Assembly (NCBI RefSeq): GCF_000381885.1
Contig: NZ_KB907223.1
Span: 1-64,000 of the forward strand
From: Actinomadura atramentaria DSM 43919
GTDB taxonomy: Bacteria; Actinomycetota; Actinomycetes; Streptosporangiales; Streptosporangiaceae
Reading direction: 5' to 3'
DNA: 64,000 nucleotides
The position numbers and the translations under genes were made by a program. How positions within the stretch are numbered: the first letter of the stretch is position 1; each line of letters begins with the position of its first letter. The notes under the pieces are model-generated. The model saw only the letters and a program-made list of their open reading frames with translations, was not told the origin of the DNA and did no database searches. Below, piece after piece: positions 59,042 to 64,000 of the stretch.

Positions 59042-59700
59042 TCGTCCTGCTCACCGGGCACGGCCACCGGCCGTCCCGGCCGCTGCTCGCGGCGCTGTCC
59101 CCGGCCCGGCTGGTGTCGGCGCGGACCCTGGCCGGGCCGGGGACGCGCTGCGATCCCGCCCGCCCCGCCGACGCCGTCCTGGCGACCCGCGCCGGGCCGC
59201 TGCGCGCCGGGGCGGCGGACGTCGCGGCGTGCCTCCCGGCCGTCACGCCGTGGGACCTGCCGCACATCGCCCGCGCCGAGCGGGCGTTCGTCGCGGCCGA
59301 GCTGACCGCGCTGCTCGCCCTCTGGCTGGAGGGTGCGCGGCGGGTCGTGAACCGGCCCGCCGGGGGAGTGCTGTGCGGGCGCGGGCTGGAGGCCGACGAC
59401 GTCCGGTGGGCCGCGCGGGCCGCCGGGCTCCCGGTGCTGGACCGGCCCGCCCGCGACGCGGTCCGGCTCACGCTCGTCGGGGACCGGCTGCTGCCCGCCG
59501 GCACCGGTGCCACCGCCGACGCGGGGGCGGGCGAGCTGGTCCGCGCGCTCGCCGCCGCGCTCGGCGCCGAGGTGCTGTGCGCCCGCGTCGCGTGCGGCTC
59601 CGGCGGCTGGGCGGTGTCGGCCGTCGAGCCGTGGTGGCGGGCCGCCGACCGGGCGACCGCCGAGGCCGTCGCGGCGCTCCTGGCGAGAGGGACGCGATGA
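59038..59700 (+). CDS. Degenerate ATP-grasp paralogue (probable CTG start)
   Basis: 220 aa. A stop codon at 59029-59031 rules out any ATG or GTG further upstream, and the protein-like sequence (IVLLTGHGHRPSRPLLAALS) begins immediately after CTG 59038, which overlaps the preceding stop as CTGA. GTG 59113 is a fallback but would remove the first strand. It aligns with the following ATP-grasp protein at the start (V/ILL-GH), in ARRVVNRP, in TLVGDRLLPAG and in the C-terminal VEPWWRAADRATAEAVAALL, but lacks the central nucleotide-binding block with its Lys and the final metal-binding Glu/Asn. Probably an enzymatically inactive partner or specificity subunit. Confidence 0.75.
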   Translation: MIVLLTGHGHRPSRPLLAALSPARLVSARTLAGPGTRCDPARPADAVLATRAGPLRAGAADVAACLPAVTPWDLPHIARAERAFVAAELTALLALWLEGARRVVNRPAGGVLCGRGLEADDVRWAARAAGLPVLDRPARDAVRLTLVGDRLLPAGTGATADAGAGELVRALAAALGAEVLCARVACGSGGWAVSAVEPWWRAADRATAEAVAALLARGTR

Positions 59701-60572
59701 TCCTGCTGTGGGGCCACCCGGCCGACCGGCCCTTCGCCCGGATGGTCCGCACGCTGCGCGAACGCGGCGCGCCGCTCGCCGTCCTGGACCAGCGCCGCCA
59801 CGTCGCCGTCGTCGGGACGCGCGTCCGCACGGGCGACGGCGTCCGCCTCGATCTGGCCGACGTGACCGCCGCCTACCTGCGGCCCTACGACGCCGCGCGG
59901 ATGGCCGCCGTCACCCGCTCGGCGGCGCGCACCGCGCTGACCCGGCGGGCCGCGCGCGCCGAGTCGGCGCTGACCGCCTGGGCCGACCACGCGCCCGCGC
60001 GCGTCGTCAACCGCCCGTCCGCGTCGGCGAGCAACGGCGCGAAGGCGTACCAGGGCCGGCTGATCGAGGCGGCGGGCCTCGCGGTCCCGCCGAGCCTCGT
60101 CACCGGCGACGCCGACGCGCTCGCCGCCTTCACCGCCCGGCACGGGACCGTCGTGGTGAAGCCGGGCAGCGGCGTGCGGGCGCGGGTCGCGCTCGTCGAC
60201 CCCGGCGACCGCGACCGGCTCGCCCGCCTCGCCGCGTGCCCGACGTACTTCCAGCGGTACGTGCCGGGCGACGACGTGCGCGTCCACGTCGTCGGCGACC
60301 GCGTCTTCGCCGTCCGCGTGGAGTCGGAGGCGGTGGACTACCGCACCCCCGGCGCGGACCCCCGCCAGCGCCGCGTGGACCTGCCCGCCGACCTCGCCGC
60401 CCGCTGCGTCGCGCTGACCCGCGGCCTCGGCCTGCACGTCGCCGGGATCGACCTGCGCGTCACGCCGGACGGCGAGTGGTTCTGCTTCGAGGCCAACCCC
60501 GCGCCCGCGTTCACCTACTACGCGGACGCCGACGACGTGGCCGCCGCCGTCGCGGACCTGCTCACCCGTTGA
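59697..60572 (+). CDS. ATP-grasp ligase
   Basis: 291 aa; ATG 59697 overlaps the previous stop (ATGA). An N-terminal pre-ATP-grasp domain (ILLWGHPADRPFARMVRTLR) is followed by ATP-grasp elements: ARVVNRP, K116 (GAKAYQGRLIEAAGLAVP), K155 (VVVKPGSGVRA), FQRYVPGDDVRVHVVGDRV and the metal-binding FEANPAP (E265, N267). The style is that of RimK/MvdD-type ligases, which join a carboxylate (often Asp/Glu of a peptide) to an amine or hydroxyl through an acyl phosphate. It closes the six-gene operon, so the substrate may be one of the large partner proteins. Its 3' end overlaps the convergent glycosyltransferase by 11 bp. Confidence 0.9.
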   Translation: MILLWGHPADRPFARMVRTLRERGAPLAVLDQRRHVAVVGTRVRTGDGVRLDLADVTAAYLRPYDAARMAAVTRSAARTALTRRAARAESALTAWADHAPARVVNRPSASASNGAKAYQGRLIEAAGLAVPPSLVTGDADALAAFTARHGTVVVKPGSGVRARVALVDPGDRDRLARLAACPTYFQRYVPGDDVRVHVVGDRVFAVRVESEAVDYRTPGADPRQRRVDLPADLAARCVALTRGLGLHVAGIDLRVTPDGEWFCFEANPAPAFTYYADADDVAAAVADLLTR

Positions 60573-61776
60573 ACCCGTCGAGCAGCAGCCGCGCGGCGAC
60601 GGTCGCGCCGTCCGTGCGGATCGTCCCCGCGACCTCCCGCGCCCGCGCGGCGGTCCCGGGGGCCAGGGCCGTCGTGAGCGCGGCCGACAGCGACGCGAAC
60701 GTCGGGACCGGGCCGTCGTGCCCCGCGCCGATCCCGAGTTCCGCGACGCGCGCCGCCGCGTACGGCTGGTCCGCGATCTGCGGGACCACCACCTGCGGCG
60801 CGCCCGCCCGCGCGGCCGCCGCCGTCGTGCCCGCGCCGCCGTGGTGCAGGACGGCCGCCACCCGGCCGAACAGCGCCCGGTGGCTCACCTCGCCGACGAC
60901 GTGGCAGTCGTCGCCGTCGTCGGTCGCGGCGAGGCCCGCCCAGCCGCGCGCGAGCAGGACGCGGCGGCCCTGCGCGCGGATCGCCGCGACGGCGGTCGGC
61001 GCGACGTCCGGCGAGAGGTAGGACGCCATGCTGCCGAACCCCACGTAGACCGGTGGCTCGCCCGCCGCCAGGAAGTCCTCCAGGTCGTCCGGGAGCGGAC
61101 GCGGGTCCGGCCGGAACCACGCCCCGGTCTGCACCAGGTCCAGTTCGCAGTCGTCCTTCCACGGGGCCAGGACGGGGTCGGCCGCCAGCAGCACCCGGCC
61201 CGCGAAGACGTGCGCGCGGACGTCGTCCACCGGCGGCAGGCCCCGCGCCGCCCGATGCTCGTCGAGCGCCGGGCCGTACAGCGCGGTCACCCGCTGCGCG
61301 TCCTCCCGCCACAGCACCTTCAGGTCGGTCTCGGCCGGGTCGGACGCCCTCCCCGGCCGCCGCCCCGGCGGGAAGCGCCGCGACGGCAGCCCGAACGTGT
61401 GGAAGCACGCCATCGTGTAGGGGATGCCGTGCAGCTCGGCGACGTCCCGCGCCCCGGCGGGCATCAGGCCCGTCGCCAGCAGCGCGTCGCAGTCCCCGGC
61501 CGCCGCGCCGAGCGTCTCGAACCGGGCGGCGACCAGGTCGGCCGCGAGCCGGAACGCGTCCTGCGCGGTCGGCGGCCGGTCGCGGGCGACGATCGAGCGG
61601 ACCGCGGGGCCGAGCGGCACCAGCGGAACGCCGGCGCCGCTCAGCAGCTCCGCGAAATCGTCGTCCGGCGGCGCGCAGACCCGCGCCTCCGCGCCCAGTC
61701 CGCGCAACGCCGCCGCCAGTCCGACCAGCGGTTCGACGTCCCCGCGCGACCCCCAGGTCGTGAGCAGAATTCGCAT
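60562..61776 (-). CDS. GT1-family (MGT/GtfA-like) glycosyltransferase
   Basis: 404 aa from ATG 61776 (GGGGGAT upstream). GT-B fold: N-terminal acceptor domain (RILLTTWGSRGDVEPLVGLA) and C-terminal nucleotide-sugar domain with YVGFGSMAS and the signature HHGGAGTTAAAARAGAPQVV, then IADQPYAAARVAELGIG. It is of the type that glycosylates macrolide, glycopeptide or other natural-product aglycones. It is convergent with the ATP-grasp gene and separated from the upstream permease gene by a stem-loop. Confidence 0.9.
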   Translation of the reverse strand: MRILLTTWGSRGDVEPLVGLAAALRGLGAEARVCAPPDDDFAELLSGAGVPLVPLGPAVRSIVARDRPPTAQDAFRLAADLVAARFETLGAAAGDCDALLATGLMPAGARDVAELHGIPYTMACFHTFGLPSRRFPPGRRPGRASDPAETDLKVLWREDAQRVTALYGPALDEHRAARGLPPVDDVRAHVFAGRVLLAADPVLAPWKDDCELDLVQTGAWFRPDPRPLPDDLEDFLAAGEPPVYVGFGSMASYLSPDVAPTAVAAIRAQGRRVLLARGWAGLAATDDGDDCHVVGEVSHRALFGRVAAVLHHGGAGTTAAAARAGAPQVVVPQIADQPYAAARVAELGIGAGHDGPVPTFASLSAALTTALAPGTAARAREVAGTIRTDGATVAARLLLDGFNG

Positions 61777-61877
61777 GCGGAGAATCCCCCGTCCCCTCGA
61801 CTCCATTTCCGGTCGGCAATGATGAGGGACGACCCGGGTCTTGCCGCAAGCCCCCCGGTGCGCTATATGTTGGTAGT

Positions 61878-61899
61878 GGCAAGGAGTCTCCTCCTTGCC
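61878..61899. terminator. Stem-loop after the APC permease gene
   Basis: GGCAAGGAG-TCTC-CTCCTTGCC, perfect 9-bp arms, 4 bp beyond the permease stop codon (minus strand). No long T-tract. The likely terminator of the permease transcript. Confidence 0.7.
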
Positions 61900-61903
61900 A
61901 TCG

Positions 61904-63322
61904 CTATTTCCGGCGCAGGGCCGTCAGCGCGTAGCAGCCAAGCAGGACGACGGTGAACGCCAGCCCGATTCCCGCGGCCCGCCGCATGTCCGGCACCTTG
62001 ACCGCCGTCGCCGCGACCGCGACGACCCCGGCACTCGCGACGGCCGCCAGCCCGCTGCCGCCCGGAACGCTGAATCCGGTGAATTCCCCGGGATTCGCGT
62101 TCCGGTGCCGCCGGAAAGCGACGTAGGCGGCGAGAATCAGCAGCCACACCAGCAGGACCGCGAACAGCGCGATGGACATGAAGATCGAGAAAAGGCCGCC
62201 CACGTCGTAGAAGGCGAGCAGTGCGGCCGCCGCGATCCCCGCGCTGGACGACGCCAGCGCCACGGCGGGCACGCCCCGGCCGCTGAGCCGCGCCGTCGCC
62301 CGGGGCGCCAGCCCGTCGTCGCCGAGCGAGTGCAGCAGCCGGGACGCGCCGTACAGGTGGGCGTTCGCGGCGGACATCGCGGCGATGAGCACGACCGCGT
62401 TGGTGACGGTCGCGGCGGCGGGCACGCCGACGTCGGAGAAGACCCGGACGAACGGGCTCGCCTCCACGCTCCCGTCGCCCGCCGCCAGGTTCCGCCACGG
62501 GATCAGCGCCGTCACCAGGACGATCGACAGGACGTAGAAGAACGCCAGCCGCCACGCGAGCTGCCGCATCGCCGTCCGGATCGTCCGCTGCGGGTCGGCG
62601 GCCTCGGCCGACGCGATGGCCACGACCTCGAACCCCGCGTACGCGAACATCACCACCGACATCGCGATCCAGATCGAGCTGGCGCCGTGCGGCAGGAACC
62701 CGCCGTCGTCGGTGAGGTGCGCGAACCCGGTCGCCTCGGTGTCGGGCAGCCCGAAGAAGACCAGCAGCGCGGCGCACAGGACGAACGCGCACAGCGCCAC
62801 GACCTTGATCGTGGACAGCCAGAACTCGGCGGTGCCGAACGACTTCACGCTGATGACGTTGATCGCCAGGACGACCGCCGCGACCGCCAGGATCGCCGCC
62901 GACATCGGCACGCCCGGCCACCACCAGCGGATGTAGAGCGCCGACGCGACGACCTCCGTGCCGATGACCACGACGGCGCTGAACCAGTACAGCCAGCGGC
63001 TCAGGAACCCGGCCCACGGCCCGAGGTACCGCTGCGCGACCGCGCCGAACGAGCCCTGGACGGGGTGCGCGGCGGACATCTCGCCGAGCAGCACGGCGAT
63101 GACGCCGACCAGCACGGCCCCGACCGCGTACGAGACGATCACGGCGGGCCCGGCGGCGCCGATGGCCGACCCGGAGCCGAGGAACAGGCCGGTGCCGAGC
63201 GCGGAGCCCAGCCCGATCATGGTGGTCTGGCGGTGGGTGAGGGCGCGGACGAGCTTTTCGCCGTCCCGCGCCGGTGTCCTTGTTTCGGTCGGCGGCGGCG
63301 CGGACTTTTCCGAGGAAGCCAT
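61904..63322 (-). CDS. APC-superfamily amino-acid permease
   Basis: 472 aa with about 12 membrane segments. Hallmarks: RALTHRQTTMIGLGSALGTG followed by FLGSGSAIGAAGPAVIVSY in helix 1, GEMSAAHPVQGSFGAVAQRY, and FAYAGFEVVAIASAEAADPQ in helix 6. It belongs to the amino-acid/proton symporter group (AAT type) close to ProY/AnsP-like carriers; the substrate cannot be named. GAAGGA precedes the ATG. A run of nine Gs (63339-63347) lies shortly upstream of the start. Confidence 0.9.
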   Translation of the reverse strand: MASSEKSAPPPTETRTPARDGEKLVRALTHRQTTMIGLGSALGTGLFLGSGSAIGAAGPAVIVSYAVGAVLVGVIAVLLGEMSAAHPVQGSFGAVAQRYLGPWAGFLSRWLYWFSAVVVIGTEVVASALYIRWWWPGVPMSAAILAVAAVVLAINVISVKSFGTAEFWLSTIKVVALCAFVLCAALLVFFGLPDTEATGFAHLTDDGGFLPHGASSIWIAMSVVMFAYAGFEVVAIASAEAADPQRTIRTAMRQLAWRLAFFYVLSIVLVTALIPWRNLAAGDGSVEASPFVRVFSDVGVPAAATVTNAVVLIAAMSAANAHLYGASRLLHSLGDDGLAPRATARLSGRGVPAVALASSSAGIAAAALLAFYDVGGLFSIFMSIALFAVLLVWLLILAAYVAFRRHRNANPGEFTGFSVPGGSGLAAVASAGVVAVAATAVKVPDMRRAAGIGLAFTVVLLGCYALTALRRK

Positions 63323-63353
63323 AACTGTCCTTCTGAGCGGGGGGGGGTGGGTC

Positions 63354-63375
63354 GGGGGCGGCTCACGCCGCCCCC
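63354..63375. terminator. GC-rich stem-loop after the LVIVD-like gene
   Basis: GGGGGCGGC-TCAC-GCCGCCCCC, perfect 9-bp arms with a 4-nt loop, 10 bp beyond the stop codon of the minus-strand gene at the right edge. Confidence 0.75.
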
Positions 63376-63385
63376 GCGGGTCGTC

Positions 63386-64000
63386 TCAGAACTCGCTGTT
63401 GCGGAACGGCTTGGCGGGCCGGTTCAGGTCCGGCTTCCCCAGCACCTTGCGCGAGGACAGCGCGTAGATGCCGTGATTGGTCATCGCCCAGGCGATGTTG
63501 CGGTCCCATTCCACGTAGATGCCGTGGGTCTGGTTGCCGTAGGCGTAGTCGGGGGTGTCGGCGGCGTACGCCTTCGGGACGAAGTACGCGGTGATCTCCG
63601 GCTTCGCGGGGTTGGAGACGTCGAAGAACTGCACGCCCGCGTTGTAGAAGCCGTAGCCGAGAACGCCCGGCGTGTGCCGGCCGGGATTGGTGTAGTAGCC
63701 GGTGCGCTTCGGCCCGAAACTGCCGCGCCGCTGGCAGTAGTCCGTGAATCCGGCGGACCGGGGCGGCGTCGGGCGGGGGAGCGCCCCGACGACGCGGGGA
63801 TTCTTCGGGTCCTTGACGTCGATCTGGTAGACGTCCTTGTACGGCTCGTAGCAGTCCTCGGTGAGCGGGTAACCGGAGAAGTAGATCATCCCGGTCTTCT
63901 CGTACTGGGAGACGTCGATGTTGTCGCCCTCGGTGCCCGACACCGACGCGGGCAGGTCCAGGTGGCTCACCGTCCGCATGTGCGCCGGGTCGGAGACGTC
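63386..64000 (-). CDS. LVIVD-repeat-like protein, 3' part only
   Basis: The last about 205 residues of a longer protein whose 5' end lies beyond 64000; the reading frame is open to the edge (VSDPAHMRTVSHLDLP). Beta-propeller-like repeats with DVSNPAKPEITAYFVPK, IYFSGYPLTEDCYEPYKDVY and IDVKDPKNPRVVGALP are typical of actinobacterial LVIVD-repeat secreted proteins of unknown function. No signal peptide can be assessed because the N-terminus is missing. Confidence 0.8.
   Translation of the reverse strand, partial: DVSDPAHMRTVSHLDLPASVSGTEGDNIDVSQYEKTGMIYFSGYPLTEDCYEPYKDVYQIDVKDPKNPRVVGALPRPTPPRSAGFTDYCQRRGSFGPKRTGYYTNPGRHTPGVLGYGFYNAGVQFFDVSNPAKPEITAYFVPKAYAADTPDYAYGNQTHGIYVEWDRNIAWAMTNHGIYALSSRKVLGKPDLNRPAKPFRNSEF

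Noticed and set aside
40373..60572. Interpretation of the large operon as an extracellular contractile injection system or prophage tail cluster
   Set aside because: I found no sheath, tube, LysM/spike, baseplate, AAA ATPase or tape-measure signature in any of the six proteins; only a weak lysozyme-like motif points that way.
40373..60572. Interpretation of the large operon as a polyketide or peptide synthetase cluster
   Set aside because: The giant proteins have no ketosynthase, acyltransferase, adenylation, condensation or carrier-protein motifs.

Overview
The window is very GC-rich DNA with dense, often overlapping genes, many GTG starts and families typical of actinomycetes (DUF5302, DUF5954, SCO6745-type, SpoIIE phosphatase fused to an anti-sigma kinase fold, precorrin-6A synthase). 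It is chromosomal DNA of a filamentous actinomycete. A relative of Actinomadura/Streptosporangiales is my best guess, but that is inference and not proven by any single marker. The window opens on the 3' end of an rRNA operon (5S rRNA plus two tandem terminators). I see no tRNA, CRISPR array, insertion sequence or prophage.

0-15 kb is a patchwork of small enzyme-plus-regulator modules. It holds a Nudix hydrolase, a MurA paralogue with Asp in place of the fosfomycin-target Cys, a flavin monooxygenase divergent from a TetR regulator, a GntR regulator, a second flavin monooxygenase, a CYP157-like P450 lacking a normal ExxR motif, an FMN-binding PPOX protein, an aldehyde dehydrogenase with a facing MarR regulator, a TetR/SCO6745-type pair and a metallo-beta-lactamase-fold hydrolase. 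Several intergenic palindromes fit operators for the adjacent regulators.

15-29 kb carries a spermidine-synthase-like protein, a PAS/GAF/SpoIIE/HATPase phosphatase, two divergent cell-wall proteins (VanY-like and a PGRP-type amidase), a glycosyltransferase, an ECF sigma factor with a coupled membrane protein, an FMN reductase, an IclR regulator, a third flavin monooxygenase, a DUF5954 protein and an aquaporin.

29-40 kb carries cobF, a Tat-exported purple acid phosphatase, a TerB-BlaI-M56 protease operon preceded by a BlaI-box-like palindrome, and a Tat/lipobox amine-oxidase-like flavoprotein. It ends with a sugar module (manA, pfkB, a LacI regulator and a secreted DUF4185/DUF5005-type protein) whose two promoters share a nearly identical 12-bp LacI-type operator.

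40.4-60.6 kb is the most unusual part: one apparent operon of six genes joined by overlapping stop/start codons or very short gaps. It encodes a 759-aa protein, a 3068-aa giant with an embedded alpha/beta-hydrolase elbow and a DUF6603-like region, a 643-aa protein, a 1744-aa protein with ricin-type lectin and NBR1-like Ig modules ending in a (DDT)n tail, a degenerate ATP-grasp paralogue probably starting at CTG, and an intact ATP-grasp ligase. I know of no described function for this combination. It is the best candidate for an undescribed system; modification or cross-linking of one of the large partners by the ligase is a working hypothesis only.

After it come a convergent GT1 glycosyltransferase, an APC amino-acid permease, and the 3' part of an LVIVD-repeat-like protein that runs off the right edge.
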